Shown here piece by piece: positions 31,274 to 41,270 of a stretch of 64,000 bases of DNA. This DNA comes from Lotus japonicus (taxonomy: Eukaryota; Streptophyta; Magnoliopsida; Fabales; Fabaceae), in NCBI RefSeq assembly GCF_012489685.1, contig NC_080046.1, positions 37,039,176 through 37,103,175 of the forward strand, given 5' to 3'. Every line of letters starts with the position of its first letter. Position 1 is the stretch's first letter. A program made the position numbers and the translations under genes. Below the pieces are notes generated by a model, which was not told the origin of the DNA, searched no databases, and saw only the letters and a list, made by a program, of their open reading frames with translations.

Positions 31274-33949
31274 TTATTGAGCAGAGTGCATATTTATCCT
31301 TGTTCTTAGATCTGAGAATCTGCCTTCTAAAAGAGGTTTCGTGAGTATGTCAGCAAGTTGATCTTCTGTGTGTATATGAGATATATCAATGTTTCCCTTT
31401 GCCACAAGATCTCTAATGAAATGATGTTTGATCTCAATGTGCTTTGTTCTTGAATGCTGAACTGGATTCTTGGCAATATTGATGGCACTTGTGTTATCAC
31501 ATAAAAGAGGTATATTGTTTTCATGAATGTTGTAATCCTCAAGTTGATGCTTTATCCATAGGAGTTGTGTACAACAAGAACTTGCTGCCACATATTCAGC
31601 TTCAGCAGTGGATAAGGAAATAGTGCTTTGACGTTTACTTGTCCAGGATACTAAACAGTTTCCCAGAAAGTGACATCCTCCACTAGTGCTTTTCCGTTCA
31701 ACTCGATCACCAGCATAATCCGCATCACAAAATCCTTTCAACCTGAAATCTTCACCTTTCTCATATAATAGACCAAGATTAGCAGTACCAATTAAATATC
31801 TAAAGATTCGCTTAACAGCACTAAGATGAGATTGTTGTGGGTTTACCTGAAACCTTGCACATAGACAAACACTAAACATTATGTCTGGTCTGCTGGACGT
31901 TAAATAAAGATGTGAACCAATCACCCCTCTGTACGATGTTGGGTCAACTGATGAGCTTTCATCACTTTTGTCCAGAACAGTGTTGGGATACATAGGAGTA
32001 CTCATCTCATTTGACTTGTGCATGTTGTATTTCTTGAGCATATCCTTTATGTACTTGGACTGATGTATGAAGATCTTGTCTTTCTCTTGCTTGATTTGAA
32101 GTCCCAGAAAGAATTTCAGTTCTCCCATCATACTCATTTCAAATTCACTTTGCATGAGAGTAGAAAATTCTTTACACAGTTTATTGCTGGTTGCACCAAA
32201 GATGATATCATCAACATACAATTGTACAAGGATGTAGTCGTCCTTCAATTGCTTCCTGAAGAGGGTGTTGTCAATCTTTCCTCTTGAAAAACCATTCTTC
32301 ATGAGAAAGTTGCTTAGACGATCATACCAAGCCCTTGGGGCTTGTTTTAAACCGTACAGAGCTTTCTTCAACCTGAACACGTAGTCTGGAGTGGATGGTT
32401 CTTCAAAGCCTGGAGGTTGCTTCACATAGACTTCCTCTTCAATTACTCCGTTCAGAAAGACGCTTTTGACATCCATTTGATATAGCTTGATGGAGTGTTG
32501 ACATGCAAAAGCTAGGAGTATCCTTATTGCTTCAATTCTTGCAACTGGTGCGAACGTTTCAGTGTAGTCAATTCCTTCTTGTTGGTTGTAACCTTGTGCT
32601 ACTAGTCTCGCTTTGTTTCTAGTGACTTTCCCATTTTCATCCATCTTGTTTCTGAAGACCCATTTAGTACCAATGATAGATTTTCCAGTTGGTCTTGGAA
32701 CGAGGGTCCATACTTGACTTCTTTCAAATTGATTTAGTTCTTCTTGCATAGCCAGAATCCATCCTTCATCTTGTAGAGCCTCTTCAACGTTCTTTGGTTC
32801 AATCTCTGAGATGAATGCGCTGTTTGATTCTTCTCTGAATGCTGATCTGGTCTTTACTCTTTCTGATACACTTCCAATGATTTGCTCTGGTGGATGATCA
32901 CTTCTGTACTTCCACTCCTTTGGAAGTGAGATTCCGCTTGAAGTCATGACTTGGTCGGACTGTTCAGGAATAGTAGCAGGAGGTGACGGAGATTGATCTT
33001 CATGAACTGATTCTGATGGTTGAGCTCTTGTTGTGTCGTCATCTGCTTCATCATGATCTGATAGGTCTAGATTGAGAAAATCTCTTTCTAAACGATCAAC
33101 GGCCTTGATTGAACTATCATCAAACTTGACATTGATAGATTCTTCAACAACTTTTGTTCTTGAGTTGTAAATTCTATAGGCTTTGGAGTGAGAAGAATAT
33201 CCAAGGAGAATTCCTTGATCAGACTTATTGTCAAATTTTCCGATGTTGTCCTTGGTGTTGAGAATGTAACACTTGCATCCAAATGGATGAAAGTACGATA
33301 CAGTAGGCTTTCTATCTTTCCATAGTTCATATGGAGTCTTTTTCAACATGGGTCGCATAGATATTCTATTCTGAATGTAGCATGCAGTTTCAATAGCTTC
33401 AGCCCAGAAATACTTTGGTAGGGAAGTTTCACTGAGCATTGTCCTTGCCATTTCTTGAAGTGATCTGTTCTTCCGTTCAGCTACACCGTTTTGCTGTTGT
33501 GTCCTTGGAGCTGAGAACTGATGGTTGATACCTTCTTGTGCACAGAAATTTTCAAAATCTTCATTCACAAACTCTCCTCCTCTGTCACTGCGAATGGCTG
33601 TGATGCAGTAGCCCTTTTCATTTTGAACTCTTTTGCTGAAGATCTTGAATGCTTGGAATGTTTCATCCTTGCTTATTAGGAAGTAGACCCAACAGAATCT
33701 TGTGTAGTCATCGATAATGACAAAACAAAATCTTTTTCCAGAAACACTAGCTACCCTAGTGGGACCAAACAAATCCATATGTAAGAGGTCCAGAGGTTTG
33801 CTAGTACTGACAAAGTTTTTAGCACGACAGGAGGTACGATGCTGTTTGCTTTGAGTACATGCAGAACATGTAGCATCAGATTTAATAGATAGTTTTGGCA
33901 AACCACGTACTAAGTCATTACTTATGATTTTAGTAATGGTCCTTAAGGA
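31274..33949 (-). CDS. Pol of copia A, second part: integrase, RT and RNase H
   Basis: The frame enters from the first part (44431-44886) across insertion B, and the codon phase matches on both sides of the duplicated AAGGA. Order: end of the integrase zinc-finger region (C-x2-C), integrase core with [14 protein letters not shown] and VAERKN (D, D, E), the TPYELW hinge, a variable linker, RT with [20 protein letters not shown] and the catalytic YVDDIIFG, and RNase H with [16 protein letters not shown] and ADILTKP. All key residues are present without stops, so A itself may have been autonomous before B inserted. The 933-aa open frame visible here starts falsely within the B LTR. Confidence 0.92.
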   Translation of the reverse strand, partial: SLRTITKIISNDLVRGLPKLSIKSDATCSACTQSKQHRTSCRAKNFVSTSKPLDLLHMDLFGPTRVASVSGKRFCFVIIDDYTRFCWVYFLISKDETFQAFKIFSKRVQNEKGYCITAIRSDRGGEFVNEDFENFCAQEGINHQFSAPRTQQQNGVAERKNRSLQEMARTMLSETSLPKYFWAEAIETACYIQNRISMRPMLKKTPYELWKDRKPTVSYFHPFGCKCYILNTKDNIGKFDNKSDQGILLGYSSHSKAYRIYNSRTKVVEESINVKFDDSSIKAVDRLERDFLNLDLSDHDEADDDTTRAQPSESVHEDQSPSPPATIPEQSDQVMTSSGISLPKEWKYRSDHPPEQIIGSVSERVKTRSAFREESNSAFISEIEPKNVEEALQDEGWILAMQEELNQFERSQVWTLVPRPTGKSIIGTKWVFRNKMDENGKVTRNKARLVAQGYNQQEGIDYTETFAPVARIEAIRILLAFACQHSIKLYQMDVKSVFLNGVIEEEVYVKQPPGFEEPSTPDYVFRLKKALYGLKQAPRAWYDRLSNFLMKNGFSRGKIDNTLFRKQLKDDYILVQLYVDDIIFGATSNKLCKEFSTLMQSEFEMSMMGELKFFLGLQIKQEKDKIFIHQSKYIKDMLKKYNMHKSNEMSTPMYPNTVLDKSDESSSVDPTSYRGVIGSHLYLTSSRPDIMFSVCLCARFQVNPQQSHLSAVKRIFRYLIGTANLGLLYEKGEDFRLKGFCDADYAGDRVERKSTSGGCHFLGNCLVSWTSKRQSTISLSTAEAEYVAASSCCTQLLWIKHQLEDYNIHENNIPLLCDNTSAINIAKNPVQHSRTKHIEIKHHFIRDLVAKGNIDISHIHTEDQLADILTKPLLEGRFSDLRTRINMHSAQ

Positions 33950-35234
33950 TGAAGGTATGAAAAACGGTAGAAAGGGGGGGGTTTGAATAACGTTTTCAGT
34001 ACAAAACTTCCACCTTAAAGATTTTGGCAAATCTTTCGAGATCTTAAGTGCTAAAGATAAGAGATAGAAAAGCACACAGGGATTTTATCCTGGTTCACTT
34101 GATAAATCACTCAAGCTACTCCAGTCCACCCGTTAAGGTGATTTCTTCCTTCTTAGAATGAAGGCAATCCACTAATCAGGTAAGAGTTACAACTGCACTT
34201 GAAACCTACAAGTGACTAACAATTACACTGACTTAGCTCACACTAAGATTCACTCTCTTAGTCTTCTCTAGGATCCGATCAACCTTGATCTCCTAAAGGA
34301 ACTACCACTAAGATTCACTCTCTTAGTCTTCTCTAGGATCCGATCAACCTTGATCTCCTAAAGGAACTAAACAAACTGTTTATCAAAGAAATGTTTACAA
34401 GAGATTTGCTTCTGAAAAGCTAATAGTAAACACAATGAATTTCAGATGAAAGAAAGCTTAGAATATTTTTGAATATGTCTTGCGCGTGTGTATTGCTTCT
34501 TAGTTTCTTCTAGCCGCTTCTTTCAATCTTCAGCCTCTATATATACTCCAAGGATTAGGGTTGAGCGTTGCATGGGAAATGCTACCGTTGGAGGGCAGTT
34601 CTGGAAAATCCAGCTTCTGCTGTGGCTGAGAACGTTAGGTAGGTCGTCAGGAAGGTACACTTGCTTTTGTACTTGGATAGCGACTTGACCTTTTAACCTA
34701 GGAGACTTCTGATCAGGGGAATACTTCAGATTGGAACTTGTGAAGCCGGTTGATCAGAGTCAGAGGGAAAGCACAGATCCTCTGACCATTGTATCTTCTG
34801 ATTCTGAACTCAGAGGGAAGAACATGGCCTTCAGAGTTTCTTGCTTCTGGACTTCAGAGTTTCCACTATTCAGCTTCTGGATCTTCAGAGTCTTCAACAC
34901 CATCAGAACATCTGAACCTTCAGTGTTTCTTGGTTATCAGAACTTCTGGATCTTCAGAGCTTCTAGCGACTGAGTCCACATCAGAGTTTGTATAGCTTCA
35001 GAACTTCTGAAGCTTTTCCACTATTCATACTGAACATGGTGAATGCGAAAGCGTTGCTTGGGTTACCCTTTATACACAGTGCTTCTGATTTGTGTGAGAT
35101 TGAGTTGAGGTCAGAGCCTGTAAATAGCACACTCAGAAAAACACGTTAGAGTACCACAATTGTTCATATCAAAAGGTTAACTTGTAATCATCAAAACATA
35201 GAGTTGTACTACTAGATCAAAACTTGATCTTACA
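33950..35234 (-). repeat. 3' LTR of copia B
   Basis: It is 1,285 bp. It contains a 65-bp tandem duplication (34241-34305 and 34306-34370), a TATATATA at 34538-34545, and a stretch at about 34730-35030 full of TTCAGA/TCTGA words that form small hairpins such as TTCAGAACTTCTGAA. The 5' LTR copy is offset by exactly 9,191 bp. Confidence 0.95.
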
Positions 35235-35248
35235 ATCTCCCCCTTTTT
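35235..35248 (-). promoter_or_regulatory. Polypurine tract of copia B
   Basis: On the minus strand AAAAAGGGGGAGAT directly precedes the 3' LTR start TGTAAGATC. Confidence 0.85.
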
Positions 35249-36000
35249 GATGATGACAAAACTAAGATTTTTGATGAACAATTCTTAAACATTAAACTGA
35301 ATTCACTCAGAGTTTAGAGATATAGAATAAGACTTATCCTGATGTGAATAGTTTATCTTGCTCATTCTGAATTCAAGTCACTGCTTGATTCTGAGCTTAG
35401 CTCCCCCTGAATCTAATACTTGATGAAAACGTTAGTAAAGTCTAGATTCTGAGCTAAAAAATGTAAGAGTTCAGAGTGAAAAACTTATGACATAGATGAA
35501 AAACGAATAATCAGAGCGCATAAGTGATCAGAGTCATGGACAAGGTATCAGAGTCTTGGGTATCAGAGTCAACTTATAATCACTTCAGAAGAAGTGAAAT
35601 GTATTCCTTGTATTTGCCCAGTGACACATCTATGGTCATGAAGGTGGAACTCTTAAAATCTCCAAAAGAAAAATAAATCACACTAACACATCTTACACAT
35701 CAAAAACTGGGTACACATCTTACACATCAAAAACTGGGTTTACTCCCCCTTTTTGTCATAAGCAAAAAGCTTGGGGTGTGAAAAACTTAGCTTGAAGTAC
35801 AAGGTACTCCCCCTTAGAGAAGGTCTAAGTTTAAAAGAAAATGAAAATGATGTAAGAATCAGAGTTAGGCGAAAATAAATAGAAGAGTTAATGCAAGGGA
35901 TGAACGTTTACCACCGGTCAAGTGAGTAAATAGAAGGGTCAGTTACCAAGAACTTAACCTCGAGAAACCGTAATAGCATTAACTTTCAGAGAGAAAGTGA
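35249..36000. other. Non-coding stretch of B upstream of the antisense gene
   Basis: This holds no coding frame. Pyrimidine tracts ACTCCCCCT recur on the plus strand near 35401, 35742 and 35806, PPT-like on the element's strand, and a 23-bp direct repeat around 35695-35740 (ACACATCTTACACATCAAA). It would contain upstream promoter sequence of the antisense gene. Confidence 0.5.
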
Positions 36001-36004
36001 AGCC

Positions 36005-36012
36005 TATAAAAA
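36005..36012 (+). promoter_or_regulatory. TATA box of the antisense gene in B
   Basis: TATAAAAA lies 63 bp upstream of the ATG at 36068, on the strand opposite to element B. Transcription would begin near 36035, giving a leader of about 30 nt. Confidence 0.6.
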
Positions 36013-36067
36013 GCGTTGGAGAGAAAGGTAAGCTTCACACCTCGAATAATTTTCAGTAAGAAAAAAA

Positions 36068-36460
36068 ATGGCATCATACAACGTAGCACTAGAAGAACTG
36101 AGGAAGAAGGCCTTTGAAGAGGACTTGTTCCTGAACATCAGGCATCCAGAGGGTGCAACAACCATCGCGGAGCTGACACGGACACTGCTGGAAGAGGACC
36201 TGCGTCCAGAGTTGGAGAGAGACCTGAAGGAATTTCTTGCCTTCGTGGAGGAGGTGCAAGAACTCAGCCGGCTTGAACTCAAGCTGCTGGAAGAAAAAGA
36301 AATATTGGAAGAGAAGCTCAGGACTTCAGAAGACATTCTGGAGAGGGATGAGCTAAAGATCAGGCTCAGCAACATCCAGCATGTACTGGATCGTCTGGAA
36401 AAGGATAGGTCAGAGCAGCGCCAGGAGTGCAGAAGAATGAGGAGGGATCCTCCATTCTAG
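36068..36460 (+). CDS. Antisense coiled-coil protein gene inside copia B (130 aa)
   Basis: It is unrecognised by name. The ATG has an A-rich leader (AAAAAAAATGG). The protein is highly charged, almost all helical: MASYNVALEELRKKAFEEDL, then a Glu/Leu/Arg-rich segment of residues about 45-115 with heptad-like leucines, ending in RRMRRDPPF. Glu/Asp and Lys/Arg alternate as in a coiled coil. It has its own TATA box (36005) and an AATAAA (36506) and converges on the third ORF of B. Being antisense to gag-pol, it must be transcribed separately. It could be a captured host gene fragment or an accessory gene of the lineage. Confidence 0.7.
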   Translation: MASYNVALEELRKKAFEEDLFLNIRHPEGATTIAELTRTLLEEDLRPELERDLKEFLAFVEEVQELSRLELKLLEEKEILEEKLRTSEDILERDELKIRLSNIQHVLDRLEKDRSEQRQECRRMRRDPPF

Positions 36461-36505
36461 ATTATATGATGTAAAGAAATATGATGTAAACATAGAACAA
36501 TTATG

Positions 36506-36511
36506 AATAAA
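36506..36511 (+). terminator. Polyadenylation signal after the antisense gene
   Basis: AATAAA lies 46 bp after the stop codon at 36460, within AT-rich sequence containing TTATATGATGTAAA. It completes a gene-like unit on the plus strand. Confidence 0.5.
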
Positions 36512-36663
36512 AAAGACTTTTGCAAACATATGTGACATAAATATATAGATAGGCATATATAATCACAAACGAACAAAAGAGAATAAATAAATAAAAAGAA
36601 ACAGAGTTTAACAAAAGGAAAACAAAGTTAACGAAAAAGAAGAAAAAGAAGAGATCCTAAAAA

Positions 36664-39513
36664 CTAAGGTTTGTCAGTTCGTCTCAGAAGTTCCATCATC
36701 ATTTGCTTCATCTCAATCAGCATGGATTCATGAGTGTCAAGACGTTGTTCCATGACGTCGAGTCTGGATGAGCTTGTCTGAGTAGAACTGGAAGGAACAT
36801 TCTGAGCAGCTTGAGGTTCTGGAATGGAAGCAGAAGCAGCAGGAGTAAACACAACTGGTGCAAGTCGCTCTGCCTCAGCCTCAGCTTCAAGACGCTCTGC
36901 CTCAAGTCTGGCTTGTTCAGCCTGAGCTGCTGCTTGACGTGCAGCTTCTTCTTCTTGTTCTTTCTTTCTCTTGGCTTCTTCAATAGCTTCAAGAAGCTTA
37001 TTTCTCTGTTCTAGTTCATGAAGAGCCACCCTCCTAGCAAGCCTTTGCTTTGCAGCCTCAATGCTCTGACTGCCCTCTGCATGCAGGAGCTGCATCATAA
37101 TCGGAACTTGAGCCACTAGCCAAGTGCTCAGATTGTTCCACTCATCAGCCACATTTTCAGCATTCTCACTGAGATCAGTCTGACCGTGCACATTGCGGAG
37201 CCTCAAAGAGGCTTCATGATAGAAGATATTGATGCACTCAGAGAGAGATGTGGGTTGAAGGTGAGTATAGGGAATTATGGAGAGGTTGGGTTCAGGAGAG
37301 GCTGGGTGATTGCTGCTATGAGCTTCAGAGGCACCTTGTGGAGAACCAATGTTAATCATGGGAGCATTGGGTTCAGAGGTTCCAAGGTGAGGGTCTGAAG
37401 TTTCAACCAGAGGGTGAGGTGATCTAACCGAGGATTGGTTAGACACTGATTGTTCAGGTTCAGGGTCTGGTTGAATGGGCTCTTGTTGGTCAGGGACAGG
37501 GTGAGCTTGGTGAACTAAGGGGTCTGCCTCTTGGATAGGATTGGCCAAGATAGGTTCATCTGGGTCAACTAGACGTTCAGGTCTAGGGCAAGGATATCTC
37601 CTAGGGCTTGGACAGGTAAGGTAATACTCTTCCAAGGCAGATACCTTTTCTTTTCTAACCTCCATGAATTTTCTAATTGATTCATAGGTATTGGAGGGAG
37701 GAGAGTCAATAACATTGGTGGGGAAGGATACAGGTGTGAAGGCTGTTGAAGAGTCTGTATCCGTGGTTCTGACAGCAGGACGTGCTGATGCTCTGGGAGC
37801 AGAGTGATCAGACGTTCTGGGTTGTGGTTTTGTTTGGTTGGGTTCTGGTTGGTCTTGGACGATTGGTTCAGAAGATAAAGGGTCGTATGGAATGGTAAGG
37901 AGAGAGGTTGGATCTTCTGACCTAGAGGTTGGGTTCTGAAGCAAATTCCAGAGTGGTGCTTCAGTAGGAGAAGGTTGAAAGAAGGAAGATCTTGGAGAAT
38001 GTGGTGGAGAGGTGGTTTGTTCGGCTGGCTGGGATTCAGGAATAGGAGTGAGGGGATTTGAGGAGTGTTGGAGCAAGACAGAAATAGGGAGTGCATCAAA
38101 TAAATTCAAATCATCATCAGAAGCAAGTGCAGGCTTACTTGTATGTGCTGATGATCGAGTCACTCTGGCAGGAGGTTCAGTCCTTCTGACCACTGCAGCA
38201 GCTGGTTCCACCCGAGTAGGCTTCACCACAATTCTGACCTTCTTCTGCTTCTTCTTTGGAGGACCATCCTCACTATCATCATCATCATCATCATCAGGCT
38301 TTCTCTTGGTCTTCTTGACCAGAGGGACATCAGATTCTTCAGAGGATTCGTCCAGAATCATCTTCCTCTTGGTTTTCTTCTTGGGAGGAGAAGAAAACTC
38401 TGGAGCTGGTGGAAGTCTGCTGATGAAATCATCAAGGTCAATCTCGAATCCTTGAGCCCTGAGGTCTTCAACATAGCATCTGATGGCTTCAGGATGGTCT
38501 GCTTGAGTCCACAGAGGGTAGTCATTCAGAGGCATTCTTCTTCCTCTGATCTCTGAAGATGAGTCTTCATGAGCAGGAGCAATCTTCTTCTGGATTAAGC
38601 CCATCTTCTTCAAGGAGTTTGCAGTGAAGACATCACTGACAATTGTGCTCAAATCCTCTGTGCAACCAGTATCGATCAAATCTTGCACCAAGTTGCTTTC
38701 AATGAGAAAGTCTGAGAGCAGCCTCCCAAAAGGGATATATTTGATTGCAGACTTGATGGAGGCGGTGGTGCGAGACTTCCGGATGCATTCCTTTAAGTAG
38801 GAGAACAGGAAGTAGGGAAGGCAGATCTTCTCCTTGTCTTGAATGAAGAACAGCATTGCCTTCTGGTTGAAGTTGATGTAATCTGGGGAACTGCCCTTCG
38901 GTCTCTGATTGATGCAGTTGAGGAGGATCTTGTGCCAGATTCTGAGTTTGGGGTGAAGATCCATCACTTTGTAACTTGTCTTGCCCGGTTTGAAAGTGGT
39001 GTACAGGGCCTTGTTGACTGTGTCTTTGGTGCTGGGTTTCAGCTTGGATTCCGTCAGTTGGAACCGATACCCATAAGCAGTTTCTGCTCCTAGCAGATTC
39101 ACGAATGACTTCTCAGTGATGATGATCTTCCTGCCAAGAATGTGAGAGACCACCTGAGTGTCATCGCAGTCTGCGTGCTTCCAGAATTCCTTTACTAACT
39201 TCTCATACACCGGTCCTCGAAGTCGATTGAAATAGTTTCCCCAACCTTGAGCTTGGACTTCAGGACGAAGATCAAACCCATTTGCAGCCAAGTTATCGAG
39301 GTTGAATCTCCATTCTGCCAGGACTTGGAGTTCCTCAGGAGCAAATACGCAGTGAACGGCACAGCCCCGTTCTGCAATAGGAACAATCTGCTCTTGAGCT
39401 TGAACTTGTTCTTGTGCCGGGTTCTCAGAGCCCCTTTGACCCGTTGCCAAACCAACTTCCATGTGAGGGAACTGAGGTGCATCTGCAGTAGATCTTCTGG
39501 TTTGTCTCACCAT
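36664..39513 (-). CDS. Third ORF of copia B, post-pol protein of unknown function (about 949 aa)
   Basis: The frame is open from 39669, but the ATG at 39511-39513 (MVRQTRRSTADAP) is the likelier start because the preceding 52 residues look like leader sequence. Residues about 50-330 carry the same domain as the A protein (RGPVYEKLVKEFWKHAD, YIPFGRLLSDFLI). Then come basic and acidic runs that look like a nuclear signal (PPKKKTKRK, then a D run and PPKKKQKK), a long proline/serine-rich part, and a C-terminal coiled coil rich in Glu, Ala and Arg, ending with a second short coil (MEQRLDTHESMLIEMKQ). No membrane segment is seen. The frame is intact over its full length, suggesting recent selection. 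Confidence 0.75.
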   Translation of the reverse strand: MVRQTRRSTADAPQFPHMEVGLATGQRGSENPAQEQVQAQEQIVPIAERGCAVHCVFAPEELQVLAEWRFNLDNLAANGFDLRPEVQAQGWGNYFNRLRGPVYEKLVKEFWKHADCDDTQVVSHILGRKIIITEKSFVNLLGAETAYGYRFQLTESKLKPSTKDTVNKALYTTFKPGKTSYKVMDLHPKLRIWHKILLNCINQRPKGSSPDYINFNQKAMLFFIQDKEKICLPYFLFSYLKECIRKSRTTASIKSAIKYIPFGRLLSDFLIESNLVQDLIDTGCTEDLSTIVSDVFTANSLKKMGLIQKKIAPAHEDSSSEIRGRRMPLNDYPLWTQADHPEAIRCYVEDLRAQGFEIDLDDFISRLPPAPEFSSPPKKKTKRKMILDESSEESDVPLVKKTKRKPDDDDDDDSEDGPPKKKQKKVRIVVKPTRVEPAAAVVRRTEPPARVTRSSAHTSKPALASDDDLNLFDALPISVLLQHSSNPLTPIPESQPAEQTTSPPHSPRSSFFQPSPTEAPLWNLLQNPTSRSEDPTSLLTIPYDPLSSEPIVQDQPEPNQTKPQPRTSDHSAPRASARPAVRTTDTDSSTAFTPVSFPTNVIDSPPSNTYESIRKFMEVRKEKVSALEEYYLTCPSPRRYPCPRPERLVDPDEPILANPIQEADPLVHQAHPVPDQQEPIQPDPEPEQSVSNQSSVRSPHPLVETSDPHLGTSEPNAPMINIGSPQGASEAHSSNHPASPEPNLSIIPYTHLQPTSLSECINIFYHEASLRLRNVHGQTDLSENAENVADEWNNLSTWLVAQVPIMMQLLHAEGSQSIEAAKQRLARRVALHELEQRNKLLEAIEEAKRKKEQEEEAARQAAAQAEQARLEAERLEAEAEAERLAPVVFTPAASASIPEPQAAQNVPSSSTQTSSSRLDVMEQRLDTHESMLIEMKQMMMELLRRTDKP

Positions 39514-39669
39514 TTTGAAGAGGTTGAAGGTTTGAGGTAGAAGATGAAGTTTGAAGGATGAAGAGAGATCGAGAGAGAAATCAAGAAAACGGCGGTTTTG
39601 AAAAGCAGAGAGTGCAAGAGTGAAAACCGGAAGTGAACGAGAACGTGTGTGTATAGTGGGTTTTATCAA

Positions 39670-39956
39670 ATAACCGTTGTTGATTCAAAAAGCACTTTAA
39701 GATCAACGGTTGAAAATTAAAGATAGATAGTAACAGTAAAATACACAATCACACACAGGAGATAAGCATATCTACACGCACTCATAACAGACTGTCACAC
39801 GGGCACGAGGAATTATGCATCAGAAATTCTGACACACGTGTTGTTGTCTCAGCTTCAGAGTCAGTACCAGTGGGCACACACACTCTGATTGAGTTACCTT
39901 CTGGACTAGACATCTTCTGATCAAGAAGTATCATAGTCAGAGGTTCTGATCCATCT
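39670..39956 (-). other. Spacer between pol and the third ORF of B
   Basis: Non-coding, just under 300 bp, in the same position as 30774-31273 in A. It probably contains the leader of the third ORF. Confidence 0.45.
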
Positions 39957-41270
39957 TCACTCTGGACAAAAGTCCATGTTTAGATTTTTCAGAATAAAAT
40001 TAAATCTATCCTCTGCTAAGGGCTTTGTAAAGATATCTGCCCCTTTAGATCTATCAGAATAACCAAGTAATAGACACTTAGAAGACTTAGCATCAAATTT
40101 ATGCAATCTATCCTTAGTATTGAGAACATAACAAACACAGCCAAAAGGATGAAAATAAGAAATGTTGGGTTTTATGTTCTTCCACAATTCATAAGGAGTC
40201 TTATTCAGAATTGGTCTCACAGAGATTCTGTTCTGAATGTAACATGCTGTATTTACTGCCTCTGCCCAAAAGTGCTTAGCCATGCCAGTTTCTTGGAGCA
40301 TGGTTCTAGCCATCTCCTGAAGAGTTATGTTCTTCCTCTCAACAACACCATTTTGTTGAGGAGTTCTGGGACAAGAGAAATCATGTGCAATTCCATAGGA
40401 ATCAAATAGACTCTCAAACTTGTCATTCTCAAACTCTCCACCATGGTCACTTCTGACACGCACAATCCTACAAGCCTTCTCGTTTTGCACTTGAGCAAAG
40501 AAGGTAGAGAACACAGCATGAGACTCATCCTTGCGGGTTAGAAACTTTACCCATGTCCAGCGGCTATAGTCATCAACGATGACCATCCCATATCTCTTGC
40601 CACCTATAGACTCAGTTTTCACTGGTCCAAAAAGGTCGATATGCAGAAGTTCCAACGGCCTTGAGGTTGAGACAACATTCTTTGCCTTGAAAGGGACTTT
40701 TGTGAATTTGCCTTTCTGACATGCTTCACAAAGAGCGTCTGAAGCGAACTTCAGATTGGGTAAGCCCCTGACAAGGTTTAGCTTGCTCAGCTGAGAAATC
40801 TTTCTCATACTGGCATGCCCTAACCGTCTATGCCATACCCACTGCTCTTCATTAACAGACAGAAGGCACTTCACATTCTGAGCCTCCAACTCAGATAATC
40901 TGATCTTATAAATGTTGTTCTTCCTCTTGCTGTTAAACAGAACAGAGCCATCGATCTGACTTACAGCCCGGCAGGACTTTTGATTGAATATAACATCATA
41001 ACCCTTGTCAGCTAATTGACTTATAGACAATAAGTTATGTGTTAAGCCGTCTACCAATAAAACATTATCAATGCATGGACTACTATCTACACAAATAGTA
41101 CCAGTACCAACAATTTTACCCTTTTCATTTCCTCCGAAGCCAACTTCGCCTCCAGGCTTAAGTTTCAGCTCTCGGAACATACGCTTTTCTCCCGTCATGT
41201 GACGCGAGCATCCACTGTCCAGATACCATGATTGGTGTTTCAGTGGAGCTATCAAGGATATCTGCAACAT
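39957..41270 (-). CDS. Protease-integrase polyprotein of B with RT and RNase H deleted
   Basis: It starts in the +1 frame inside the end of gag. Domains in order: protease with LDSGCSRHMTG, the gag-pre-integrase zinc region (HRRLGHASMRKI, C-x2-C), the integrase core with HIDLFG, RSDHGGEF and VVERKN, and TPYELW up to LLLGYSDRSKG. At about 40049 the frame jumps directly to ADIFTKPLAEDRF, the tail normally behind RNase H. The whole RT and RNase H (roughly 2 kb by comparison with A) are missing without loss of frame. Protease and integrase look intact, so B may still supply these functions. Confidence 0.9.
   Translation of the reverse strand: MLQISLIAPLKHQSWYLDSGCSRHMTGEKRMFRELKLKPGGEVGFGGNEKGKIVGTGTICVDSSPCIDNVLLVDGLTHNLLSISQLADKGYDVIFNQKSCRAVSQIDGSVLFNSKRKNNIYKIRLSELEAQNVKCLLSVNEEQWVWHRRLGHASMRKISQLSKLNLVRGLPNLKFASDALCEACQKGKFTKVPFKAKNVVSTSRPLELLHIDLFGPVKTESIGGKRYGMVIVDDYSRWTWVKFLTRKDESHAVFSTFFAQVQNEKACRIVRVRSDHGGEFENDKFESLFDSYGIAHDFSCPRTPQQNGVVERKNITLQEMARTMLQETGMAKHFWAEAVNTACYIQNRISVRPILNKTPYELWKNIKPNISYFHPFGCVCYVLNTKDRLHKFDAKSSKCLLLGYSDRSKGADIFTKPLAEDRFNFILKNLNMDFCPE

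Noticed and set aside
36004..36375. Minus-strand serine-rich frame opposite the antisense gene of B
   Set aside because: It is the low-complexity mirror of the Glu/Leu-rich codons of the plus-strand ORF.
37569..38455. Long frames within the third ORF of B in other frames and on the plus strand
   Set aside because: They are shadows of the 949-aa frame, with composition typical of frame-shifted Pro/Ser-rich sequence.
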